A DNA stretch of 64,000 bases from Candidatus Sulfotelmatobacter sp. (GTDB lineage Bacteria; Acidobacteriota; Terriglobia; Terriglobales; Acidobacteriaceae), in the NCBI GenBank assembly GCA_017883385.1, contig JADGNQ010000001.1:62001-126000 (forward strand), written 5' to 3'. This document shows, in pieces, positions 50,890 to 60,134 of this stretch; within the stretch, counting starts at the first letter, position 1, and each line of letters opens with the position of its first letter. The position numbers were made by a program, and so were the translations under genes. Below the pieces are notes generated by a model that ran no database searches, was not told the DNA's origin, and was given only the letters and a program-made list of their open reading frames with translations.

Positions 50890-50907
50890 CGGCTGACAAA
50901 GCCTCAA

Positions 50908-50965
50908 CCACAGAGGACACAGAGTACGCAGAGGAAGCCCTCCGAGTACTTTGTGTCCTCTGTGG
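50908..50965. repeat. Inverted repeat CCACAGAGGACACAGAG ... TTGTGTCCTCTGTGG
   Basis: Arms 50908-50922 and 50951-50965 are complementary. Confidence 0.8.
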
Positions 50966-51010
50966 TCCCAGTTCTTTGCGGTTGGCAGGACGATTTACAA
51001 TCACGGTGTC

Positions 51011-51550
51011 ATGAAAAAGATCTTCGTAGTCCTGATTGTTGCCCTCTGTTGTCTGGTCGGTTGCAGTAAGCCGGCGACTCCCGCCGCGTCAAGTGCTCCG
51101 GCGTCCACTGCAGCGAAGGCCCCGGATGCCGTGCAGCAAAAGCTGCAGGTGTACTCTGGATCCGGCGCCACCGATTGCGGCCGCCTCAGCGTGCAGGCCA
51201 GTGCGGACCAGTCCAAGACGGCAGCCGATTGCGCCATGCAGGCGAACCAAAGCAAACATCCTTTCTACGTGGCCTACGACATGCCCGGCATGGCAGTCGG
51301 GGTCGCAGGTAACGCAGAGGGCAAGTTGTTCACCGTGCAGTCGCAAGGCGCCGGACCCGCGCCTACGTTGACCGGCGGCGCGTGCCCGTCGCAATTGCGA
51401 GTTGCTTCCAGCGGACGCATCACCTGTATCGCTCCCGGGGATATGGGCTCGATGGGCGGCAGCCACGCGGCCGGTGCGATGCCTTCCGGGATGGCCAATC
51501 CGCACGCGACTGGCACTGCGAATCCGCATGCGGCTGCGAAACCAAAATAA
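51011..51550 (+). CDS. Putative lipoprotein, hypothetical
   Basis: MKKIFVVLIVALCCLVGCSKPATPA lipobox (LVGC). Confidence 0.75.
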   Translation: MKKIFVVLIVALCCLVGCSKPATPAASSAPASTAAKAPDAVQQKLQVYSGSGATDCGRLSVQASADQSKTAADCAMQANQSKHPFYVAYDMPGMAVGVAGNAEGKLFTVQSQGAGPAPTLTGGACPSQLRVASSGRITCIAPGDMGSMGGSHAAGAMPSGMANPHATGTANPHAAAKPK

Positions 51551-51729
51551 TCGGCTGGGCGACAAAATGGTCGGCGCCCGAGCCGTCTGTGATCCTAATC
51601 ACAACCTTAAGTGACCCCCTTTGTTTGCCTTACCCCAATCCGCGTGGAAAATAGACTACGTACTACGGGAACAAGGACCGGACCCGCGATTTGGGGTAGA
51701 CTCATGGGATTCCGGAACTTACGGGGACT

Positions 51730-52542
51730 ATGTCTCTTCTTTGGCTGCGTTTCGCGCTGGGTTGCTACTTCATCAGCCTGATCTACGCCTTTGTTGCGCT
51801 CACTCGCACCAGTGATCTGTTCAGCCGGATCGCCCTGCATGCGGCCAGCCTGGGAATGGTTTTTCATTTTGTCTCGCTCGTTGAACTGTTCCTTTCGGGC
51901 CAGGTGGTCTGGGCGTCGGTGCACAACGGGGAATCGCTGCTGGCGTTCTTATCGATGACCTTCTTCATGGTCATCTATGCGATTTACAAGACCACTTCGC
52001 CGGGCGTGGTCGTGTTTCCGGTGGTGTTCTTTCTGACCTTTGTGGCAGCGGTAGATGAGCAACCCGTCCTGCTGACGCAGTTCGTTTCGCATAAAGGATG
52101 GCTGGTCGCGCACATTATCCTGATCTTTACTGGATATGCCGCGCTCGTGCTCAGCTTTGGCGCCAGCCTGCTCTATCTGTTGCAGGAGCGCCGCCTGAAG
52201 GCCAAGAAAGCCAGCAGCCTGATTTCGTTCCTGCCGGCGCTCGAAGTGATCGACCAGATCGGCTACCGCTCGCTGCTGCTGGGCTTCCCCTTCATGACGC
52301 TGGGACTGCTGACCGGGTCCGTAGTGGCGGTCACGACGTATGGCCACGTGGATTTCCTCGACCCCAAGATCCTGTTGTCGGTGCTGATGTGGGCCGTCTA
52401 CATGGTCATGGTCTTCACCCGCTGGAACTCGGGATGGCGCGGACGGCGTGCCGCGTTCCTGGCGACCTTCGCCTTCGTGGCCGCGCTGGCGGCGTGGGCG
52501 GCCAACTACTTCTCGACGATTCACAGGTTTGCCGCCTCATGA
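51730..52542 (+). CDS. Cytochrome c assembly/HemX family (CcsA-like) membrane protein
   Basis: Multi-TM; WLVAHIILIFTGYAALVLSFGASLLYLLQERRLK; ATGA overlap with hemA. Confidence 0.88.
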   Translation: MSLLWLRFALGCYFISLIYAFVALTRTSDLFSRIALHAASLGMVFHFVSLVELFLSGQVVWASVHNGESLLAFLSMTFFMVIYAIYKTTSPGVVVFPVVFFLTFVAAVDEQPVLLTQFVSHKGWLVAHIILIFTGYAALVLSFGASLLYLLQERRLKAKKASSLISFLPALEVIDQIGYRSLLLGFPFMTLGLLTGSVVAVTTYGHVDFLDPKILLSVLMWAVYMVMVFTRWNSGWRGRRAAFLATFAFVAALAAWAANYFSTIHRFAAS

Positions 52543-53843
52543 GATTCCAACTCATCGGCGTGAATCATAAGAGCGCGCCGCTCGAAGTGCGCGAGCGCCT
52601 GGCGATTCCTGAATCGCGCCTGCCGGATACGTGCCGCGATCTTACCGCGTATCCCGGGATCGAAGAGGGCATGGTGATTTCCACCTGCAATCGCGTGGAG
52701 ATTGTGACGCACACGACGAACGGCTCAGCGGACTTGCGCGGATTTCTGCACGATCACTTTCATCTCACCGCCGCAGAACTCGACTCGCATTTGTACGAAT
52801 TCCGCGAGAAAGAGGCGGTTCGCCATCTGTTCCGCGTGGCTTCGAGCCTGGATTCGATGGTCGTGGGCGAGGCGCAGATTTTGGGCCAAGTCAAAGAAGC
52901 TTATGCCACCGCCCGTGCTGTGGGCGCCGTGCGCGGGCAACTCGACCAGCTCTTCAGCCGCGCTTTCGCCGTGGCCAAGCGGGTGCGCAGCGAGACTGCG
53001 GTTGGATCATCGTCGGTGTCGATCGCGTCGGTCGCGGTTGAGTTGGCGAAGAAGATTTTTGGAACGCTGCAAGGGAAGAACGTGTTTATTGTCGGCGCTG
53101 GAAAGATGAGTGAACTGGCCGCGCGGCATCTGATGGCCCACGGCTGCGCTTCCATCTTCGTCGCCAACCGCACCTATGACCGCGCGATTGGACTGGCACA
53201 GAAGTTCAACGGGCAGGCGATCAAGTTTGAGGATCTTTACTCCACGTGCGACCGCGCCGACATCGTCATCACCTCGACGGGCGCTCCCCACGCCATTTTT
53301 CGCCGTGAACATGGCGAGCAGTTCCTCGCGCGCCGGAAGAACCGGCCAATGTTCTTCATCGATATCGCCGTGCCGCGCGACGTTTCGCCGGAGATGGCCA
53401 AGCTCGACGGCATCTTTACCTATGACATCGACGACCTGCAGCAGGCTGTCAGCAGCCATGTTGCCGACCGGCGAAAAGAAGCCGAGCTTGCCGAGGCGAT
53501 TATCACCAGTGAAGTCGAGCGCTTTGAAGCGCGGCTGCATACGCTCGACGTGGTGCCGACGATTGTGTCGCTGCAGGATCACCTGGAAACGATTCGTCAG
53601 GCGGAAATCGACCGCGTGCGTGGAAGGCTCGGTCAGTTGACGCCTGAGCAGGAAATCGCAGTCGAGGCGCTGACTCGCGGGATCATCAATAAGGTCATGC
53701 ACACACCGATCACCACGCTGAAAAGCGCTGCCAGGGAATCGGAGGCAACGACGGTGGTCGATGTAGTCCGGCGCTTGTTTAATCTGCACGACAAAGTTAC
53801 GACGCCTCCAGACAAGAAAGACGAAGTGGGGACGCGCCAGTAA
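52539..53843 (+). CDS. hemA: Glutamyl-tRNA reductase
   Basis: [70 protein letters not shown]. Confidence 0.97.
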   Translation: MRFQLIGVNHKSAPLEVRERLAIPESRLPDTCRDLTAYPGIEEGMVISTCNRVEIVTHTTNGSADLRGFLHDHFHLTAAELDSHLYEFREKEAVRHLFRVASSLDSMVVGEAQILGQVKEAYATARAVGAVRGQLDQLFSRAFAVAKRVRSETAVGSSSVSIASVAVELAKKIFGTLQGKNVFIVGAGKMSELAARHLMAHGCASIFVANRTYDRAIGLAQKFNGQAIKFEDLYSTCDRADIVITSTGAPHAIFRREHGEQFLARRKNRPMFFIDIAVPRDVSPEMAKLDGIFTYDIDDLQQAVSSHVADRRKEAELAEAIITSEVERFEARLHTLDVVPTIVSLQDHLETIRQAEIDRVRGRLGQLTPEQEIAVEALTRGIINKVMHTPITTLKSAARESEATTVVDVVRRLFNLHDKVTTPPDKKDEVGTRQ

Positions 53844-54778
53844 TGTCTAAGCTCCGCATCGGCTCCCGTGGCTCGCAGCTTGCCCTTTGGCAGGCCAACC
53901 ACATCTCCGCGCTGTTGCGCGCGCACGGCCACGAGGTCGAGATCGAAATCATCCACACCACGGGCGACAAGATCACTGACGTTGCTCTGGCAATGGTTGG
54001 CACGAAGGGCATGTTCACGAAGGAAATTGAAGAAGCTCTCGCGGCCGGACACGTCGATCTCGCCGTGCATTCTCTGAAAGACCTGCCCACCGAGCTTCCA
54101 CCGGGATTTGAAATCGCGGCCATCACCGAAAGACAAGATCCGCGCGACGCCTTCTGTTCGCGCCACTATTCGAGCTTTCAAGAATTACCGCAAGGCGCAC
54201 GCGTCGGCACCTCTAGCCTGCGCCGGCAGGCGCAACTCAAGGCTGTCCGCCCCGACCTCGACATTCATCCTCTGCGCGGCAACGTCGATACGCGGCTGCG
54301 CAAACTCGAGCAAGGAGAATACGACGCCATCATCCTCGCCTCGGCTGGACTAAAGCGCCTCGGCAAGACGGAACTGATCAAGCAGATCATCCCAGTAGAC
54401 ATCATGTGTCCAGCTGCGGGGCAGGGAGCGCTGGGCATCGAAATCCGCAAGGGCGACGCGGCGACGCGCCAGCATCTGGAATTTCTGAACGACCCCGCTG
54501 CCCGCGCTGCTACTACTTGCGAGCGCGCCCTGCTCAACAGCCTCGGCGGGGGCTGCCAGGTTCCCATCGGCGCATTCGCGGAAATGCGGAATGGCAAGTT
54601 GCATCTCGAATCGATCGTCGCCGACCCCGACGGCTCGAAACTCCTGCGCGATTCCCGCGATGGAGACGATCCGGAAAGGCTCGGCAACGATGCGGGCGCC
54701 GCGCTGCTGGCTCGCGGCGGCGACGCCATCCTCGAAGCGGTTTACGGGCGTGGGCTTGCGGTTCCGCCACAGCCTTGA
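53843..54778 (+). CDS. hemC: Hydroxymethylbilane synthase
   Basis: [76 protein letters not shown] overlap with hemA. Confidence 0.98.
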   Translation: MSKLRIGSRGSQLALWQANHISALLRAHGHEVEIEIIHTTGDKITDVALAMVGTKGMFTKEIEEALAAGHVDLAVHSLKDLPTELPPGFEIAAITERQDPRDAFCSRHYSSFQELPQGARVGTSSLRRQAQLKAVRPDLDIHPLRGNVDTRLRKLEQGEYDAIILASAGLKRLGKTELIKQIIPVDIMCPAAGQGALGIEIRKGDAATRQHLEFLNDPAARAATTCERALLNSLGGGCQVPIGAFAEMRNGKLHLESIVADPDGSKLLRDSRDGDDPERLGNDAGAALLARGGDAILEAVYGRGLAVPPQP

Positions 54779-55074
54779 TCGCACCAGCAACTGCAAAGGC
54801 GTGAACCACTAAGGACACGAAGGTTCACGAAGGTCATGAGCCGGAACGTTCTTCTCGAATTTCTAGGCGGTACCCCAAGTACGAACCGGTGCACAAGGCG
54901 GAAGTGAAAGACGAGCAAGGAGTCGTGATCGCCGAGGCGGAAAAAGTTTTACACGTACGCCGGATAGAATCCGCGCCCGAGTCGGAAAGCGGCGAGAGAA
55001 CGCAGCCCACAGCGTACGCGGTGGAAACCGCCGGCAGAAATTGAACCGAGCCCGGAAGGGCGGAAGAGAGCATT

Positions 55075-55719
55075 GTGTATATCCCCGAACATTTCCGCGG
55101 CCGCGACGATGCCGACGCGCTCACGTTCATGCGCGCGAATCCGTTCGCGATACTGGTCTCGTCCACCGAGGAAGGCCCCTTCGCGAGCCATATTCCAGTA
55201 ACCATGCATCAGACCGGAGAACAACTTGTGTTGCGCGGCCACTTCGCGAAGGCCAACCCGCACTGGCGCTATCTGGAGCAGACACCGCAGTGCCTGACCA
55301 TCTTCCACGGTCCGCACTCCTATATTTCGCCAACTTTGTACACGAACCGCGAGAGCGTTCCCACCTGGAACTACGCTGCCGTTCATGTCTACGGAGAGGT
55401 GCGCATATTCTCGACGCCGGAGTCGTTGCTTGGCATGTTGCACGAACTGATGGGCACCTTTGAACCTGCATATGCAGAGCAATGGGCCAGTTTGAGCGAT
55501 ACGTACCGAGAGCGCATGCTCAGCCATATTGTGGGCTTTGAAATTACGGCTACGAAAATCGAAGCCAAGTTCAAACTGAGCCAGAATCGAACCAAGGAAG
55601 ATCAAAGGAACGTCATCGCGGCTTTGGAGAAGGCTGACGACTCGACAGTCTCAGGCGTGGCCCGCATGATGGAGAAATGGGGCCTCGACAAGATTCCTAC
55701 GAATAGAAAGGGCGACTGA
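55075..55719 (+). CDS. FMN-binding negative transcriptional regulator, PaiB family
   Basis: MYIPEHFRGRDDADALTFMRANPFAILVS, HIPVTM, LRGHFAKANPHW, NYAAVHVYGEVRI. Confidence 0.92.
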   Translation: MYIPEHFRGRDDADALTFMRANPFAILVSSTEEGPFASHIPVTMHQTGEQLVLRGHFAKANPHWRYLEQTPQCLTIFHGPHSYISPTLYTNRESVPTWNYAAVHVYGEVRIFSTPESLLGMLHELMGTFEPAYAEQWASLSDTYRERMLSHIVGFEITATKIEAKFKLSQNRTKEDQRNVIAALEKADDSTVSGVARMMEKWGLDKIPTNRKGD

Positions 55720-55761
55720 AGCCGAATGTGGGGCGGGCACTCCTGTCCGCCAACTCTAGCC

Positions 55762-56583
55762 ATGAGCAAGAAGCCAAAATCTGCGACCGACCTGCCACTG
55801 CGCGGAATCCGCGTGCTCGTAGGCCGGGCACGGCATCAGGCCGGCGTCCTTTCCGTGCAACTGCGTTCATTGGGCGCGACTGTGCTTGAGATTCCGTTTA
55901 TCGAGATCCGCAAGCCACGTTCGTTCAAGCCCTTGGATAGTGCGCTGCAGGATTTGTGCGACTACGACTGGCTCATCCTGACCAGCGTGAATGGCGTCGA
56001 GGCCCTGTGGAACCGGATGGCTAAGCTGCGTCTCGCCAAGGCAAGCCTGAAGCACTTGCGCGTAGCAGCGATCGGTCCCGCGACGAAGAAGGCGATCGAG
56101 CAGGGTGGCATCAAAGTCGACGTCGTGCCTAAGGAGTACGTAGCCGAATCAGTCGTACGCAGCTTACGGAATCGCATCAAAGGCAAGCGCGTACTGCTGG
56201 TTCGGGCTAAAGTGGCTCGGGACGTGATCCCGCGCGACCTGCGCGAAGCCGGTGCACAGGTTGATGTTGTCGAAGCCTATGAAACCGTGGTACCGCAGTC
56301 TTCGCGCACGCGGCTGCAGGCGGCCCTTGAGAACCCGCAGCGTCGGCCTCACATCGTCACTTTCACCAGTTCTTCCACCGTGCGGAATTTCGTGGCCTTG
56401 CTCGGCGGCTCGCGACGGGCAGCGATTCTTGACGCGATCCGCTTCGCTTCCATCGGGCCTGTGACTTCCTCAACACTGCGCGCACTTCGATTGAGAGTGG
56501 ATATCGAAGCCAGGGAGTTTACGATTCCGGGCCTGGTCACGGCCATGGCGGAGGCGGTCGCAACATCGGTCCACTCCGCGTAA
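55762..56583 (+). CDS. hemD: Uroporphyrinogen-III synthase
   Basis: LRGIRVLVGRARHQAGVLSVQLRSLGATVLEIPFIEI, DWLILTSVNGVEALW, VTFTSSSTVRNFVALLG, ASIGPVTSSTLR. Confidence 0.93.
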   Translation: MSKKPKSATDLPLRGIRVLVGRARHQAGVLSVQLRSLGATVLEIPFIEIRKPRSFKPLDSALQDLCDYDWLILTSVNGVEALWNRMAKLRLAKASLKHLRVAAIGPATKKAIEQGGIKVDVVPKEYVAESVVRSLRNRIKGKRVLLVRAKVARDVIPRDLREAGAQVDVVEAYETVVPQSSRTRLQAALENPQRRPHIVTFTSSSTVRNFVALLGGSRRAAILDAIRFASIGPVTSSTLRALRLRVDIEAREFTIPGLVTAMAEAVATSVHSA

Positions 56584-56741
56584 TTCTCTCCGCTTAACTC
56601 GCCATGAAGTTGCAGGATCTTGCAACTGCGTAATGAATAGGGCTCATTTTCCTAATTTGCCTTGACTCTACTGCATGCCATAGTAGACTTCGAATGTTTT
56701 TGCCCCATGGGACAAATCTGCATAAGAAGAGGGAATTAGTT

Positions 56742-57743
56742 ATGAGGAATTGGTTGACCATTTGCGGTAGGTTTGGAGTCGCTTGTGCAACAATCGGCTT
56801 GTTGCTCTGTGTAGCCGCGGCTCAGGAAGGTTCTTCACCACTCACCTTGCGTACCAGTGACGGGCATGTTGCCCACATCTTTCCGACAGTGAATCTGGCT
56901 CCTGCCCTCCCTCCAGACGCAGGTCCACTCGTCTACCACAACGGCACTGCGCCGGTGATGCAGTCGTCGGTAACGACCTACGCGATTTATTGGGTTCCGG
57001 CCAAGCTGCAGAATGGGGGCGCCACCAGCATCCCGACGCACTACCAGAGCGTGCAAAACAACATGCTCAAAGACTACGAGGGGCACGGAATCGATAACAA
57101 CAACACTCAGTACTATCAGGTTACTGCCACTGGGTCGAAGCAGTACATCCAGAACAAGGGCGGTTTTGGCGGCTCGGTCGTCGATACCACTCCCTATCCG
57201 GCCTCGGGTTGCTCAGACTCGGCCACACCGGGCAACTGCATCACCGACGCGCAACTGGAGACGGAACTCCTGAACGTGATGGCGGCGAAAGGCTGGACCG
57301 GCGGGCTGAACAAGATGTTCCTGGTGTTCACGTCGAGCGGGGAAGGTTCCTGCTTTGACTCGGGGAGTTCGTCATGCTCGTACGTGCAGTTCTGCGCCTA
57401 CCATAGCTATATCCCGGGCAGCGCTCCCATCGTCTATTCCAACGAGCCCTTCGGCAACATCAGCGTTTGCCAGGCTTCGGGGGTTCCATCGCCAAACAGC
57501 GATCCGGTGGCCGATGCCGCTTCGACCGCGGCCAGCCATGAGCTGACCGAGGCGATCACGGATCCAGAGTTGGACGCCTGGTTCACGGCTCTGGGGAATG
57601 AGATTGGCGACCTGTGCGCCTACAACTATGGCACCAACACCTGGGACTCGGCCAAGGCCAACCAGATGTGGAATGGCCACTTCTACGAACTGCAGACGGA
57701 GTTCTCGAACCACCATCCGGGGTGCGTCCAAGTCGGGCCCTGA
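56742..57743 (+). CDS. Exported EXORDIUM/PHI-1-like protein
   Basis: Signal peptide; SHELTEAITDPELDAWFTALGNEIGDLCAYN resembles the phosphate-induced-protein-1 conserved region. Confidence 0.65.
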   Translation: MRNWLTICGRFGVACATIGLLLCVAAAQEGSSPLTLRTSDGHVAHIFPTVNLAPALPPDAGPLVYHNGTAPVMQSSVTTYAIYWVPAKLQNGGATSIPTHYQSVQNNMLKDYEGHGIDNNNTQYYQVTATGSKQYIQNKGGFGGSVVDTTPYPASGCSDSATPGNCITDAQLETELLNVMAAKGWTGGLNKMFLVFTSSGEGSCFDSGSSSCSYVQFCAYHSYIPGSAPIVYSNEPFGNISVCQASGVPSPNSDPVADAASTAASHELTEAITDPELDAWFTALGNEIGDLCAYNYGTNTWDSAKANQMWNGHFYELQTEFSNHHPGCVQVGP

Positions 57744-57768
57744 TTATCGATAAACAACAAACGTTTTG

Positions 57769-57802
57769 ATGGCGGCCAGAATACCGGCCGCCATTTCTTG
57801 TT
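57769..57802 (+). terminator. Terminator hairpin after the EXORDIUM-like gene
   Basis: ATGGCGGCC (57769-57777) / GGCCGCCAT (57786-57794) then TTCTTGTTT. Confidence 0.65.
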
Positions 57803-57876
57803 TGGGTTGAGGTTTTCAGCGGGGATTAGTGTCTGGAATCGGCGATTCATCATGCCTTTGTTTGGGCGGGTGCGAC

Positions 57877-57975
57877 CTTTGCGACCTTTGCGGCCCGTCT
57901 TTGCGTTCTTCGCGGTTAAGGGCTTTAACAGCTTTTGATCGCAAAGGACGCAAAGGTTCCGCGAAGAACGCAAAG
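57877..57975. repeat. Intergenic inverted repeat of CTTTGCG-type motifs
   Basis: Perfect 17-bp arms CTTTGCGTTCTTCGCGG (57899-57915) / CCGCGAAGAACGCAAAG (57959-57975). Confidence 0.85.
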
Positions 57976-58002
57976 CAAATCAGAGCAAAATCGAAGGAGA
58001 CG

Positions 58003-60042
58003 CTACTCTGTCACCGTGCAACTGCAATCTGCGGGGACGACATGCGCTAGCAGAAAATCAGCGACGCGCTTGTAGGCGTCGATTTGGTTTTCGACGCGTG
58101 CGAAGCCGTGACCTTCGTTCTCGTAAATCTTGGAGTCGACCGTGCCGCCGCGTGTCCGGATGGCGTCGACCACTTGCTGCGTTTCTGACTTTGGACAGCG
58201 CGGGTCGTGTCCTCCGGCCAGCAGCAACAGCGGAGCTTTGATTTGGTCGATGTAGTTGATGGGTGACCGTTCTTCGTACAGCTTCTTGTTCTTCACCGGA
58301 TCGCCCATGGTGGCCAGATCCGACTGCTGCAGCACCGGATCTTCGTTTTCAATTTCGGTGAACCAGTTCACAAAGGGTACGATGGGCACGCCCGCCGCCC
58401 AGACTTCCGGAGCCTTGGTTACCGCCATCATGCTGAGGTAGCCTCCGTAGCTCCCACCCATGACCGCGATCTTTTTCGGATCGAGATGTCCGGTCTGCTT
58501 GATCCAGTCCACGCCCGCGAGCACGTCCTGCAAGTCGCCGCCGCCCATATCGAACAAGTTGGCTTGCTGAAACTCTTTGCCGTATCCGGTCGATCCGCGA
58601 TAGTTGGGTGCGAGTACCATGTAGCCCTGGTTGACGGCGTATTGTACGAAGCGGTTGAAAGAATTCATGCTCTGCGCGGTTGGTCCGCCGTGAATGTAGA
58701 CGATCGCCGCGTTCTTCCCGTTGCGCGCCATATTGAACGGCACATAGAGAAACGCGGAGATGGTCCATTTGCCGTCGCGGCTGGGAAAGTGCACCAGGTG
58801 CGGCTCGACCATATCTTCCGAACGCACGCCAGCCACCAGCGAATGGGTAATCTGCTGGGACTTGCCAGTGGCGACGTGATACACCCAGAGATCGCCCGGC
58901 GCGGTGGGACCGTTGTGGTTGTAGAGGAGACGCGAACCGTCTTTGGTGAAAGCAGAATGCCCGCCGACAGGCTCATTCACGCCCTTGGGAATCGGCAGAG
59001 CTGTCGACTTGCCCGTCGCGAGATCGTACAGGTAGATGTCTTCGTTGCCATCGACGTTGGCGCTGAAAGTGATGTGCTTTCCGTCGGCCGAGAACTCGCC
59101 GCCGCGGACTTCCCATTTGTCCTGCGTGAGCCAGGTGATCTTGCCTGGGGTGAATCCTCCGTTCAATTCACCCTTCGTGCCGAACTCGAGCAGGCCGATG
59201 TTCTCGTAGCCGTTCGCTGCGTTGGATGTGACTAGTATCTTTCTGCCATCGGGAATTGCACGAGGATCGATGTCATTAGCGTAGTAGCGCTGTTCTCCTT
59301 CGTGGGGCGTAAGCAGCGTACTCTTTCCCGTCGCGACGTCTGCAATGATGATATTTGAGTCCGTGCCCTTGGCCTGCTCCTGCGTGTAAACAATGTACTT
59401 TCCGTCCTTCGACCAGATCGGACCGTAGTTTCCCTTATCTTGCGGCGTGCTCGTCGTGATGTGTTTCACTTCGCGCATCACCATGTCGTAGATGTCGATC
59501 TCGTAGGCTGCAGAGGTTTTTGGCTTCACTTCGTATGCCAGGTAACGTCCGTCGGGCGACCACGTCGGGTTGAGTTCTGCGATCTCGCGGGTTTGCGTGA
59601 GGTTCACGACTTTGCCGGTCTTGGGCGAGACGAGAAAGACGTCCCACTGCTCGTCGCCGTCGTAGTCGGACTGGTAGGCGATCCACTTTCCATCGGGAGA
59701 CCACGCGGGCGAAGACTGACGCTGGTCGCTGACTGTGAGTTGCACCGGCCAGCCGCCGTCAGCAGGGACGACCCAGAGGTTATTGCGTCCGCTCATATTC
59801 GAGATGAAGGCAACACTCTTGCCATCAGGCGACCATGTCGGCCGCCCGACTTGGCGTGTCATGTAGAGTTTTTCGATGGTCAGGCTGCGCGGCTCGACCT
59901 GTGCGTTGGGCTTGGACGAAATCTTCTTTGGATCAGTGACCGCCTCGGGCGCAGGCAGGTTCTGGGCGGCAACATCGGCGGCGACAATGCTTATAACCGT
60001 GCTCATAGATACGACGATAACAAAGAGTGCGCAGCGGCGCAT
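58003..60042 (-). CDS. Exported S9 family (prolyl oligopeptidase/DPP-like) peptidase
   Basis: WD40-like PTWSPDGKSVAFIS repeats; catalytic GGSYGGYLSMMAVTKAPEVWAAGVP; C-terminal NEGHGF. Confidence 0.94.
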   Translation of the reverse strand: MRRCALFVIVVSMSTVISIVAADVAAQNLPAPEAVTDPKKISSKPNAQVEPRSLTIEKLYMTRQVGRPTWSPDGKSVAFISNMSGRNNLWVVPADGGWPVQLTVSDQRQSSPAWSPDGKWIAYQSDYDGDEQWDVFLVSPKTGKVVNLTQTREIAELNPTWSPDGRYLAYEVKPKTSAAYEIDIYDMVMREVKHITTSTPQDKGNYGPIWSKDGKYIVYTQEQAKGTDSNIIIADVATGKSTLLTPHEGEQRYYANDIDPRAIPDGRKILVTSNAANGYENIGLLEFGTKGELNGGFTPGKITWLTQDKWEVRGGEFSADGKHITFSANVDGNEDIYLYDLATGKSTALPIPKGVNEPVGGHSAFTKDGSRLLYNHNGPTAPGDLWVYHVATGKSQQITHSLVAGVRSEDMVEPHLVHFPSRDGKWTISAFLYVPFNMARNGKNAAIVYIHGGPTAQSMNSFNRFVQYAVNQGYMVLAPNYRGSTGYGKEFQQANLFDMGGGDLQDVLAGVDWIKQTGHLDPKKIAVMGGSYGGYLSMMAVTKAPEVWAAGVPIVPFVNWFTEIENEDPVLQQSDLATMGDPVKNKKLYEERSPINYIDQIKAPLLLLAGGHDPRCPKSETQQVVDAIRTRGGTVDSKIYENEGHGFARVENQIDAYKRVADFLLAHVVPADCSCTVTE

Positions 60043-60134
60043 GGCGCGGAACCTCAAGGTAAGGTAGAAAGGAGAGTCTAGCAGAGGCAGTTTCGGCTCT
60101 GTCAGCACCAATCCCGATCAGGTCGTGACCATTC

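Noticed and set aside
49807-50907. 366-aa minus-strand ORF
   Set aside because: Antisense to the GH5-like gene, which has a signal peptide and catalytic motifs.
49426-50965. Possible CRISPR array from the regularly occurring short repeats
   Set aside because: Repeats are palindromic, variably spaced and few; no uniform spacers and no cas genes in the window.
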